The notes beneath the pieces were generated by a model. It saw only the letters and a program-made list of their open reading frames with translations. It made no database searches and had not been told where the DNA came from. 64,000 bases of DNA from Macrostomum hystrix (lineage: Eukaryota > Platyhelminthes > Macrostomidae), in NCBI GenBank assembly GCA_950097015.1, contig CATNEN010000026.1:910001-974000 (forward strand), given 5' to 3'. Both the position numbers and the translations under genes were made by a program. Shown piece after piece: positions 10,361 to 21,127 of the stretch; the stretch's first letter is position 1; the number at the start of each line of letters is the position of its first letter.

Positions 10361-13300
10361 TCAGCGTCCGTAGCAGCTGATTGGGTGTAGAATACACCGA
10401 TAATCCATGCGCCTCTTTAGCCTCCGATCAAAGCCCACCAGCTGTAGCTCATGCTGCCCCCGTTGCTGCAGATTATCGTTGAATGCGGCGGAGTTCAGCG
10501 CTGTGTCCTCGGTGGCTGCGGCCTCCTGCACTGCTCGCTGAAGGTTGAATAAAATGTCAGAACAATGAGATGTGATGCTGTTGCTGGCCAACCTTTTAGC
10601 CCATACTTGTAGCCTGCTAGTCTAGTTTTAGAGCTTTGTACTTTTAAAAAATTATAACAAATATAATAATAATAAGTACAGTAGTGACACTGGACCCGCA
10701 GCCAGCGAGGAGGCAATTCTGCCCCTTTCGCTGACTCCTGAGCACACACGCACACAGATACTGTACGCAGGCATACGCTCACACAGGTGTGTACATCTGC
10801 CCTAACTTTCTCATACTCAGACAGTGTACACACCCACTGTGCCTTGGAGGTTGGCCCTCAAGGGCGTAAATTTCACGACAAGCCGCCAAGCCTTCTCTCC
10901 GCGGCTGCGCCCCAAATAAATGTGGCCTCGCCGCGGAATCGAGCTCAGGGACCTTGGTGCAGGAGTCAAAGGCGACCTCTTTTGACTGTTTGACTGAATT
11001 CTAACCATGTATAGCATAGCACAAAAGTATAACAAACTTTTGAACAGTAGGGTTCTCAGTGATTGTCTGTGCTTAGAGTCTGATCAATACTTGTCTGAGC
11101 TAATAATCTTCTTTATGCAAAGTTAAAGTTGAGTAAGCAAAAAAGGATTTCCTCTGAGAAAATGATTTCTGCTCAGTAAGAAGGATGAGCGAAGATTCTG
11201 CTCACACAGTAAGATGTAGTGATATTAGGTAGAGTGACAGACAGTGGGATAGAGTGACAGACGGTAGGACAGACGGTAGGACAGACGGTAGGACAGACGG
11301 TAGGACAGAGTGACAGACTGTAGGATAGAGTGACAGACGGTAGGACAGACTGACAGACTGTAGGATAGAGTGACAGACCGTAGGATAGAGTGACAGACGG
11401 TAGGATAGAGTGACAGACGGTAGGACAGAGTGACAGACTGTAGGATAGAGAGACAGACAGTAGGATAGAGTGACAGACGGTAGGACAGAGTGACAGAACG
11501 TAGGATAGAGTGACAGACGGTAGGACAGAGTGACAGAACGTAGGATAGAGTGACAGACTGTAGGATAGAGTGACAGACGGTAGGACAGAGTGACAGACGG
11601 TAGGGCAGAGTGACAAACCATAGGATAGAGTGACAGACCATAGGATAGAGTGACAGACCGTAGGATAGAGTGACAGACGGTAGGACAGAGTGACAGAACA
11701 TAGGATAGAGTGACAGAAAGTAGAATAGAGTGACGGACAGTAGGGTAGAGCAACAGTAGGAGTGAGTTGTCGCCGTAAGAATTTCGCGTGGGTGTGCAGG
11801 GCGGTAATTTTCGAGCAGGTGTGGAGACTCATGAGGCACCAAATAGCAGCCATAAACGGCTAGAGAACATAATAACTGATGGCAGGTGTGATTTGACGTG
11901 GAATTAATGAACGGACAGTTCCAGTGCTAAGGTGATTATCCCGCATCGTCAGTTCGCAGGTCGCAGCTAGCTAAAAACCACTTGGCCCCTTTCGTAGGTC
12001 CTCACAATTTCCCCCGACTAACCATTTAGGAGAAATGGCACTTTACCAAATTCCTAGCTCACACGCTGGGACACTTGACAAGCTCGTTTTATTGCCCGCT
12101 CTCACACACTTCTGCGTTGCATCTGTCTAGGCGTAATTAAAACTTGAGACTGGCTTCAAGCAATTAATGTGCCACCGAGTGCGCATTACTGACTTGGAGT
12201 GACAGGGAGAGACTGGAGAGTGACAGAGAGAGACTGGAGAGTGACTGGAGAGTGACGGAGTGGGAGAATGGAGAGTGACAGAGTGGGAGAATGGAGAGTG
12301 ACAGAGTGGGTGAATGGAGAGTGACAGAGTAGGAGAATAGAGAGTGACAGAGTAAGAGGATGGAGAGTGACAGAGTGGGAGAATGGAGAGTGACAGAGTA
12401 AGAGGATGGAGAGTGACAGAGTAGGAGAATGGAGAGTGACAGAGTAGGAGAATGGAGAGTGACAGAGTGGGAGAATGGAGAGTGACAGAGTAAGAGGATG
12501 GAGAGTGAAAGAGTGGGAGAATGGAGAGTGACAGAGTAAGAGGATGGAGAGTGACAGAGTAGGAGAATAGAGAGTGACAGAGTAGGAGAATGGAGAGTGA
12601 CAGAGTGGGAGAATGGAGAGTGACAGAGTGGGAGAATGGAGAGTGACAGAGTAGGAGAATAGAGAGTGACAGAGTAAGAGGATGGAGAGTGACAGAGTGG
12701 GAGAATGGAGAGTGACAGAGTAAGAGGATGGAGAGTGACAGAGTAGGAGAATAGAGAGTGACAGAGTAGGAGAATGGAGAGTGACAGAGTGGGAGAATGG
12801 AGAGTGACAGAGTAAGAGGATGGAGAGTGACAGAGTGGGAGAATGGAGAGTGACAGAGTAAGAGGATGGAGAGTGACAGAGTAGGAGAATAGAGAGTGAC
12901 AGAGTAGGAGAATGGAGAGTGACAGAGTGGGAGAATGGAGAGTGACAGAGTGGGAGAATGGAGAGTGACAGAGTAGGAGAATGGAGAGTGACAGAGTGGG
13001 AGAATGGAGAGTGACAGAGTGGGAGAATGGAGAGTGACAGAGTGGGAGAATAGAGAGTGACAGAGTAGGAGAATGGAGAGTGACAGAGTGGGAGAATGGA
13101 GAGTGACAGAGTGGGAGAATGGAAATTGACAGAGTGGTAGAATGGAGAGTGACAGAGTAGGAGAATGGAGAGTGACAGAGTGAGAGAATGGAGAGTGACA
13201 GAGTGAGAGAATGGAGAGTGACAGAGTGGGAGAATGGAGATTGACAGAGTGGGAGAATGGAGAGTGACAGAGTAGGAGAATGGAGAGTGGCAGAGTGAGA

Positions 13301-15582
13301 GAATGGAGAGTGACAGAGTGGGAGAATGGAGAGTGACAGAGTGGGAGAATGGAGAGTGACAGAGTAGGAGAATGGAGAGTGACAGAGTGGGAGAATGGAG
13401 AGTGACAGAGTGGGAGAATGGAGAGTGACAGAGTGGGAGAATAGAGAGTGACAGAGTAGGAGAATGGAGAGTGACAGAGTGGGAGAATGGAGAGTGACAG
13501 AGTGGGAGAATGGAAATTGACAGAGTGGGAGAATGGAGAGTGACAGAGTAGGAGAATGGAGAGTGACAGAGTGAGAGAATGGAGAGTGACAGAGTGAGAG
13601 AATGGAGAGTGACAGAGTGGGAGAATGGAGAGTGACAGAGTGGGAGAATGGAGAATGACAGAGTGGGAGAATGGAGAGTGACAGAGTGTGAGAATGGAGA
13701 GTGACAGAGTGGGAGAATGGAGAGTGACAGAGTGGGAGAATGGAGAGTGACAGAGTGGGAGAATGGAGAGTGACAGAGTGGGAGAATGGAGAGTGACAGA
13801 GTGAGAGAATGGAGAGTGACAGAGTGTGAGAATGGAGAGTGACAGAGTGGGAGAATGGAGAATGACAGAGTGGGAGAATGGAGAGTGACAGAGTGGGAGA
13901 ATGGAGAGTGACAGAGTGGGAGAATGGAGAGTGACAGAGTGGGAGAATGGAGAGTGTGTCAGAGACCCCAGTAGATGTGAAGTGAGAGAATCTTGGAGGC
14001 AGGATTAGCTATCTTTATTTAAAGATTTCTTATCCGCACTTCGAGAAATAAAGTGGAAGGCAGCCATAGCAGATTAGAATAAGCTCGGGAGCGGCCTGAA
14101 AAGGTTTGAATAGAGCCTCCGATTCCCAAATCACCTATAAATAACTTTTTCTCTTCCGCGGCTCGAAGCAGATGAGGTTAGCAACGGCAGTGGTAGTCAA
14201 AGGACCTTATCCCAAGCCGACTTCTAGTCTTCCGATTGCAGATTTTTATCCCAAACTGAGCGTCCCAAATAATGAGGAATTATACCGAGCAGAAGAATAA
14301 AAAGAGTCCGCCATCCACATTGGAAGATATTCTCCAGCGGCGAGCCGCCAAGCACCGAGTTGTGTTTTCGTACCGAAATTTCACAGCCAAATACTTCTAA
14401 AACAAACTAACTGATCATTACAGACTGGGCCTAGAAATTTCACAGCCGGATACTTCTGGAACAGACTAACTGATCATTACAGACTGGGCCTAGAAATTTC
14501 ACAACCAAATACTTCTGGAACAAACTAACTGATCATTACAGACTGGGCCTAGAAATTTCACAGCCGGATACTTCTGGAACAGACTAACTGATCATTACAG
14601 ACTGGGCCTAGAAATTTCACAGCCAAATACTTCTGGAACAGACTAACTGATCATTACAGACTGGGCCTAGAAATTTCACAGCCAAATACTTCTGGAACAG
14701 ACTAACTGATCATTACAGACTGGGCCTAGAAATTTCACAGCCGGATACTTCTGGAACAAACTAACTGATCATTACAGACTGGGCCTAGAAATTTCACAGC
14801 CGGATACTTCTGGAACAAACTAACTGATCATTACAGACTGGGCCTAGAAATTTCACAGCCAAATACTTCTGGAACAAACTAACTGATCATTACAGACTGG
14901 GCCTAGAAATTTCACAGCCTGATACTTCTGGAACAGACTAACTGATCATTACAGACTGGGCCTAGATATAGATTTGATCTTTTGAGCAGGGCAACTCAAA
15001 ATGACCATGATCATGACCAAACTCTCATGACTGGTGCTCCACTATGACCAAACTCTCATGACTGGTGCTCCACTATGACCAAACTCTCATGACTGGTGCT
15101 CCACTATGACCAAACTCTCATGACTGGTGCTCCACTATGACCAAACTCTCATGACTGGTGCTCCACTATGACCAAACTCTCATGACTGGTGCTCCACTAT
15201 GACCAAACTCTCATGACTGGTGCTCCACTATGACCAAACTCTCATGACCGTTGCTCTACTATGACCAAACTCTCATGACCGTTGCTCTACTATCAGCAAA
15301 TTCTACACCTGTACACATGTTCAGTCCATGGACTGGAGGGTTTCTATCCATGGGTAATAATTGTACTTGTTACACAGCCGGTTGAAATAAAGCCAGGCGA
15401 AATGAGTGTTTTAATGACACAAATCATTTTTTTATCGTCTCGAAAATAACTACGAGCTTCGCTACATGTTACAATCTCACCCAGTAAGACCGTCGGACTG
15501 CACTCTCCATTGGCCTGGCTTCGCATAGCAACTGTGCCGCGGCTAGCAGGAAGAAAATACTCAACAGGCAGTTGAGTCTCAT
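10361..15582 (-). CDS. Neuropeptide precursor with allatostatin-C-like peptide (92 aa, two exons)
   Basis: Read on the minus strand as exon 15582-15481 joined to exon 10537-10361 (phase 0). Exon 1 starts MRLNCLLSIFFLLAAAQ, a typical signal peptide with likely cleavage near residues 20-23, and ends at a GTGAGA donor. Exon 2 follows a pyrimidine-rich acceptor (ttttattcaaccttcag) and ends in TGA. The predicted protein ends with the dibasic site KRR (75-77), then MDYRCILHPISCY, then Gly-Arg. Gly is the amide donor. Two cysteines spaced by six residues with Pro-Ile-Ser before the second match the arthropod allatostatin-C pattern (C-x3-PIS-C-F/Y). Expected product: a secreted, disulphide-bridged, amidated peptide acting on a somatostatin/AstC-type receptor. 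The 4.9 kb intron holds a SINE and five arrays. Peptide and signal sequence are seen directly; joining the two exons across the intron is inference, supported by matching phase. Alternative: the two exons belong to different genes. Confidence 0.68.
10665..10978 (-). mobile_element. SINE family A copy
   Basis: Minus-strand copy with the shared body (gcagccagcgaggaggcaat, then ggtgtgtacatctgccc, then ccttggaggttggccctcaa on the plus strand). The left end carries an ataataataataag tail next to the 3' end of the element. The tRNA-like head is partly eroded at the right end. It lies in the neuropeptide intron. Confidence 0.75.
11226..11755. repeat. Tandem array, 20-bp unit (second locus)
   Basis: About 26 copies of the same 20-bp unit as at 7.7-9.5 kb. 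The start shows four short 14-bp truncated units (taggacagacgg) in a row. The order of variants parallels part of the first array. It lies in the neuropeptide intron. Confidence 0.95.
11756..12201. other. Unique intronic DNA
   Basis: Non-repetitive sequence inside the neuropeptide intron. Nothing was recognised. Confidence 0.45.
12202..13955. repeat. Tandem array, 23-bp unit with higher-order blocks
   Basis: About 76 copies of a 23-bp unit containing gagagtgacagagtgggaga. Marked variants (ggaaattgac, and the order of gtaggag, gtgggag and gtaagag) recur in the same order. For example, near 13036-13240 and 13432-13630 there is a block duplication of about 395 bp. It lies in the neuropeptide intron. 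Confidence 0.95.
14172..14400 (+). other. Possible coding remnant on the opposite strand of the intron
   Basis: An ATG frame at 14172-14300 (42 codons, Pro-rich) follows an acceptor-like gctcgaagcag. A second open frame, shifted by one register, follows to about 14400 and reads LEDILQRRAAKHRVVFSYRN. Together they could be a frameshifted exon, but no donor is clear and the second part runs into the 59-bp array. Low support. Confidence 0.18.
14375..14967. repeat. Tandem array, 59-bp unit
   Basis: Ten copies of a 59-bp unit containing actgatcattacagactggg and cagaaatttcacagcc-like sequence. Units differ mainly at ccgga/ccaaa and gaacaga/gaacaaa. Confidence 0.95.
15002..15295. repeat. Tandem array, 31-bp unit
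   Basis: About nine copies of a 31-bp unit containing gaccaaactctcatgactgg, the last two diverged (gaccgttgctct). It lies in the neuropeptide intron, about 190 bp from exon 1. Confidence 0.95.
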
Positions 15583-15735
15583 GTTCTGGCGGTGAGTAAA
15601 AATTAAAAATCGTTTTACCTTTCCAATAGACTCATCGTTTCAAATATTACAAACTCCAAATAACATCCCTGGAGATAACTTAACGCCAAGAAATGGAAAA
15701 TAATATCGATAAGACAAGAGAAAGAACGGCATGCT

Positions 15736-16640
15736 TTGTCTATGGACTGGTATGAGATGGAAGTGTCTATGGACTGGTATGAGATGGAATTGTCTGTGGG
15801 CTGGAGTGAGATGGAAGTGTCTATGGACTGGTATGAGATGGAAGTGTCTATGGACTGGTATGAGATGGAAGTGTCTATGGACTGGTATGAGATGGAAGTG
15901 TCTATGGGCTAGAGTGAGATGAAAGTGTCTATGGACTGGTATGAGATGGAAGTGTCTATGGGCTAGAGTGAGATGGAAGTGTCTATGGGCTGGAGTGAGA
16001 TGGAATTGTCTGTGGGCTGGAGTGAGATGGAAGTGTCTATGGGCTGGAGTGAGATGGAAGTGTCTGTGGGCTAGAGTGAGATGGAAGTGTCTATGGGCTG
16101 GAGTGAGATGGAATTGTCTGTGGGCTGGAGTGAGATGGAAGTGTCTATGGGCTGGAGTGAGATGGAATTGTCTGTGGGCTGGAGTGAGATGGAAGTGTCT
16201 ATGGGCTGGAGTGAGATGGAAGTGTCTATGGACTGGTATGAGATGGAAGTGTCTATGGGCTAGAGTGAGATGAAAGTGTCTATGGACTGGTATGAGATGG
16301 AAGTGTCTATGGGCTAGAGTGAGATGGAAGTGTCTATGGGCTGGAGTGAGATGGAAGTGTCTATGTGCTAGAGTGAGATGAAAGTGTCTATGTGCTGGAG
16401 TGAGATGGAAGTGTCTATGGGCTGGAGTGAGATGAAAGTGTCTATGGGCTAGAGTGAGATGGAAGTGTCTATGGGCTAGAGTGAGATGGAAGTGTCTATG
16501 GGCTAGAGTGAGATGGAAGTGTCTGTGGGCTGGAGTGAGATGGAAGTGTCTATGGGCTGGAGTGAGATGGAAGTGTCTATGGGCTAGAGTGAGATGGAAG
16601 TGTCTATGGGCTAGAGTGAGATGGAAGAGTCTGAGATGGA
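15736..16640. repeat. Tandem array, 27-bp unit
   Basis: About 33 copies of a 27-bp unit containing gagatggaagtgtctatggg. A 27-bp period keeps frames open on the plus strand (Trp-rich, Met/Glu-rich); stops (TAG in variants) interrupt them. It lies upstream of the neuropeptide gene start and before the 158-aa gene. Confidence 0.94.
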
Positions 16641-16903
16641 TTATGAGATCGATGAGTGAGATGAGATGGATTTAAAATTGACATTAAAATAATTAGTCAT
16701 GTAACACGCTCGTATTATCACCTGAAGCCTTCGCGCTGATCCTTTTTTTCTAGATGTTCTCTTAGTCTGGTTGCTGCTGAAAATCTTTCGTCTACGTCTA
16801 TGAATCTGAAATCGAAAACTGGACTGTATTTAGAGGCTTAACTGTGGTAGTTTTTATCTCATAGGGTTTTGTTGCCAGCCAATTGGAGAGGCCGGCTTAT
16901 AGG

Positions 16904-18427
16904 ATGAGCTGCTGTCTGTGTTTTTTAGCAAATGACAGCGAGACTGCCAAGCGGTTTGGGCGCATATTTGCAAAGCACCCGAGATTGGTTGGTGCTCGTC
17001 AACTCACCCTCGGGCAGGTGCGTCGCTAGCATCACATGCATCACTAGCTGAATGCAAGGTAGCAATGGTAATTGTGAAGGTGAACTAAGTACTGAGTTGG
17101 GTGTCTGGATTTTAGGGAGGTGGGTGTCAAGGAGAGAGATGGTGTTGAGTTGGAGTGAGGTGGGTGTTAAGTTGGATTGAGATGGATGTCGAGTTGGAAT
17201 GAGGTGGGTGTCAAGTTGGAGTGAGGTGGGTATTAAGTTTGAGTGAGGTGGATGTCAAGTTGGAGTGGGGTCGGTGTCAAGTTGGAGTGAGGTGGGTGTT
17301 AAGTTTGAATGAGGTGGATGTCAAGTTGGAGTGGGGTGGGTATCAAGTTGGAGTGAGGTGGGTGGTAAGTTGAAGTAAGGTGGATGTCAAGTTGGAGTGA
17401 GGTGTGTGTCAAGTTGGAGTGAGGTGGGTATTAAGTTAGAGTAAGGTGGGTGATAAGTTTGAGTGAGGTGGATGTCAAGTTGGAGTGAGGTGGGTATTAA
17501 GTTAGAGTGAGGTGGGTGTTAAGTTTGAATGAGGTGGATGTCAAGTTGGAGTGAGGTGGGTATCAAGTTGGAGTGAGGTGTGTGTCAAATTGAAATCAGG
17601 TCAGTGCAAAGGCTAGAGGGACATGGGTTTCATTGGTGGGATTTCTTATTTTTAGAATTAAGAGTTTTGTGCCCGTGTTTCAGTTGTTGAGTTTGCTTTT
17701 AGCATTTGAGCTCGTAAAATGTGGGCAGCTCAAACGTGAACATTTGTCAGTATGCTCACTGTTGCTTCGAAGCAAAGCTAACGATAAGACTGGATGTTTA
17801 CAATTCTATTCTTATCGTCTCTCAATCACTTTCAATGCAGAAAGCTAAAAATGGATATGCTGTAACGTATACTTGTCTGTCATAATTTGCATGTGTTGGA
17901 TGACTCGATGCGCTAAGGCTTCAATTTCCTAGCCGAACAGCCTCATGTTCTATTTTCACAAGTTTGAAACTATTTTTTTTGTTGGAGGATAAAAAAACTC
18001 CACCTGATGCTCGTAGCATGACCTTGAACTACCTTTCGTCTAAGGCCGCCGACTCATTACTCAGGACAGCCTGGCACAAATTGACGGTGTGGGTGTGCGC
18101 CTGCTGCCACTGGCAATCAAGTGTCAGCAGCCTCGCTCGGTTGTGCTCATCTGCTTGGACAACGCCCGCGGAGATGCCTTTAGTCGCTTGCCGTTATTTC
18201 CTTCTATTCCTTCTCCTATCTCATTACGACGAGCCAACTCACATAATTATAGTGGACATTGTCGCACTGCGGGCCCGGATAGCGTGGGCTATGACCGCCT
18301 GTTATTAGCGCCTAGCAGTCAGCAATACTGCTGTGGGTGGCCGGGGCGTGAGCAGCTAAATAGAAAAGAAATGGATACGGGTGGAGGGGTATATCGCCAC
18401 ACCTGCGTGGGAGGCTGCGCTCGCTGA
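16904..18427 (+). CDS. Predicted two-exon gene, 158 aa, unknown function
   Basis: Exon 1 is 16904-17017, from an ATG, and ends at CAG before GTGCGT. Exon 2 is 18065-18427, begins after ttactcag and ends in TGA. Both join in phase 0 to 158 residues. The N-terminus is MSCCLCFLAND, a Cys-rich start of the sort that can be palmitoylated. Then come KRFGRIFAKHPRLVGARQLT and, in exon 2, a hydrophobic stretch RSVVLICLDNARGDAF. I do not recognise a family. The open frame of exon 1 continues upstream to an acceptor-like tctcatag at 16864, so the true start could be further 5'. The 1.0 kb intron carries a 22-bp array. A second frame of exon 1 is also open, so the model is tentative. Confidence 0.42.
17100..17600. 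repeat. Tandem array, about 22-bp unit (diverged)
   Basis: About 23 copies of a 21-22 bp unit containing gtcaagttggagtgaggtgg. It is more diverged than most arrays here, with several single-base length changes. It lies inside the intron of the 158-aa gene. Confidence 0.92.
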
Positions 18428-18780
18428 GCAGATCTACTCGGTTAATAAATCAAATATGAAACGCGAAGCGAATTTGTAAGAGGAAGCGCAATTCGTGATA
18501 AGACTCGGCACGCTAAAAGCAATGTCCATCGGCTTTGCCTTTTGCCCTTCTCCGCGGACACCACCTCAATAATCACAGCTGGAGCATCATAGGTCAGGTG
18601 CAGCTTTACTAATGGAATCGCTTGCTCAGGAAATCTGCTTTATAATTTATAATTAGAGTTTCGCTTACAGCAAGCGGGTGGGAACACAGGTTTATAAGAT
18701 TTTTATTGCGCTGATTTTCATAACAATTTATAGCTATAGGTTTGTGCTCGGAGGGTTGGGAGCGAATAACCTACTTTAGA

Positions 18781-20150
18781 TCGATTGACTGACTATTGTT
18801 TGACTGATGATTTATTGGCTGATGATCGATTGACTGACTATTGTTTGACTGATGATTTATTGGCTGATGATTGATTGGCTGACTATTGATTGACTGATGA
18901 TTTATTGGCTGATGATTTATTGGCTGACTATTGATTGACTGATGATTTATTGGCTGATGATTGATTGACTGACTATTGATTGACTGATGATTTATTGGCT
19001 GATGATTGATTGACTGACTATTGATTGACTGATGATTTATTGGCTGATGATTGATTGACTGACTATTGATTGACTGATGATTTATTGGCTGATGATTGAT
19101 TGACTGACTATTGTTTGACTGATGATTTATTGGCTGATGATTGATTGACTGACTATTGATTGACTGATGATTTATTGGCTGATGATTGATTGGCTGACTA
19201 TTGATTGACTGATGATTTATTGGCTGATGATTTATTGGCTGACCATTGATTGACTGATGATTTATTGGCTGATGATTGATTGACTGACTATTGATTGACT
19301 GATGATTTATTGGCTGATGATTGATTGACTGACTATTGATTGACTGATGATTTATTGGCTGATGATTGATTGACTGACTATTGATTGACTGATGATTTAT
19401 TGGCTGATGATTGATTGACTAACTATTGTTTGACTGATGATTTATTGGCTGATGATTGATTGACTGACTATTGATTGACTGATGATTTATTGGCTGATGA
19501 TTGATTGACTGACTATTGATTGACTGATGATTTATTGGCTGATGATTGATTGACTGACTATTGATTGGCTGATGATCGATTGACTGATGATCGATTAGCG
19601 AAATATCGATTGATTGACTAACTATTGATTGACTGATGATCGATTGACTGATGATCGATTGACTGATGATCGATTGACTGATGTTCGATTGACTGATGAT
19701 TTATTGGCTGATGATTGATTGACTGACTATCGATTGACTGATGATCGATTGGCTGAAGATCGATTGGCTGATGATCGATTGGCTGATGATCGATTGGCTG
19801 ATGATTGATTGACTGATGTTCGATTGACTGATGATTTATTGGCTGATGATTAATTGACTGACTATTGATTGACTGATGATTTATTGGCTGACTATTGATT
19901 GGCTGATGATCGATTGACTGATGATCGATTAGCGAAATATTGATTGATTGACTAACTATTGATTGACTGATGATCGATTGACTGATGTTCAATTGACTGA
20001 TGTTGGATTGACTGATGATCGATTGGCTGATGTTCGATTGACTGATGTTCGATTGACTGATGATCGATTGGCTGAAGATCGATTGACTGATGATCGATTG
20101 GCTGAAAATCGATTAACTGACTATTGGTTGACTGATGATCAATTAACCGA
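18781..20150. repeat. Tandem array of 15-bp subunits in 45-bp trimers
   Basis: About 91 subunits of 15 bp. Three variants alternate in fixed order over most of the array: ttgattgactgatga, tttattggctgatga and ttgattgactgacta, giving a 45-bp higher-order unit. After about 19560 the order breaks down and cgattg variants (ClaI-like atcgat) dominate. Confidence 0.95.
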
Positions 20151-20236
20151 GATTTCACATTCCTTGATGACAAATTAACATGACTATTTGATAACGCCCG
20201 ATTATATCGATGATTTAGTTAGAAACAATGATAGAT

Positions 20237-20340
20237 TGTATGGTATGTGGCTGAGTGGAATAATGGCCGAATCACGAGTGCGCTATGCGCTATTCGCACT
20301 CGTGATTCGGCCATTATTCCACTCAGCCACATACCATACA
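20237..20340. repeat. Perfect inverted repeat (46-bp arms, 12-bp loop)
   Basis: Left arm 20237-20282 and right arm 20295-20340 are exact reverse complements, separated by ctatgcgctatt. Both ends read tgtatggtatgtggctgag inwards. The structure could be a foldback element or a hairpin RNA locus. The internal motif tggaataatggcc recurs inverted nearby. Confidence 0.93.
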
Positions 20341-20376
20341 AGTGCATTGTATGTACACTTTCACTCAGCGCGCAGT

Positions 20377-20746
20377 CATTATTCCACACTTTTGCGGCCA
20401 TTTTTCCACACTTTTCAAGTGCCATTAATCCAGACTTTGCTCTTGACCATAGACTAAACGTTGCTATTATTATTTCGGTCTGCAGAGGACGGACGGTTTT
20501 TGCCATAGACTACTAGCCGTGAGGCCCCGATTCAGTTGGATTCAATTTCTTGCTCGTAGGTTCTACTAGCTCGAAAAATGCAATAATATAAATTATATCG
20601 TTTCAGTTATATTTTCATCTATGGTTTATTAGTTAAAATCAAGGACAACTTAATAACTCCTTGTCTTAAGTTATTAAGTTGTCCTTGGTTAAAATATACT
20701 GATGGACTCTTTTGTCTATGGAAAGTTCCAAAAGTGTGGAATAATG
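20377..20746. repeat. Second inverted pair enclosing a smaller hairpin
   Basis: cattattccacactttt at 20377-20393 is the exact reverse complement of 20730-20746. Between them 20640-20657 pairs exactly with 20670-20687 (caaggacaacttaataac and its complement) around a 12-bp loop. Together with 20237-20340 this makes three nested or adjacent inverted repeats in about 510 bp. Confidence 0.85.
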
Positions 20747-21127
20747 GCCTAAATGAAATTTCATTGCGTCTGAGGGAAAGTATACATACAATTTTTAAGC
20801 AGGGCTATTTTTCAATCACAGGGAGCTAATTTTACGCAAAATTAAACGTGACATCTACTAGGATATCGATGCATATTTATATATTAAACAACTGAGCCTT
20901 GTTGAACTGATTGCCAATGCGGGCGGGTACAAGCGGATTGCGTTTCCAACAACAATTTTATGTTGCATCCACATTCCCTTATTGGGTACCTTTTATATAT
21001 CAGTTCGTCTTTTTTTTTTGTCTGTTATCCAATATCTAGCTTTGATACACGTCATCATGTTTTCTCCATTTTTTACCGTGTCGCTTTCCCAATGAACTTC
21101 TCGCCCACTCTAAATCTCTCCATCTAC

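Noticed and set aside
1-16640. Possible CRISPR arrays
   Set aside because: Repeats are contiguous with no spacers, units vary by point mutation, and the host is a spliced eukaryote.
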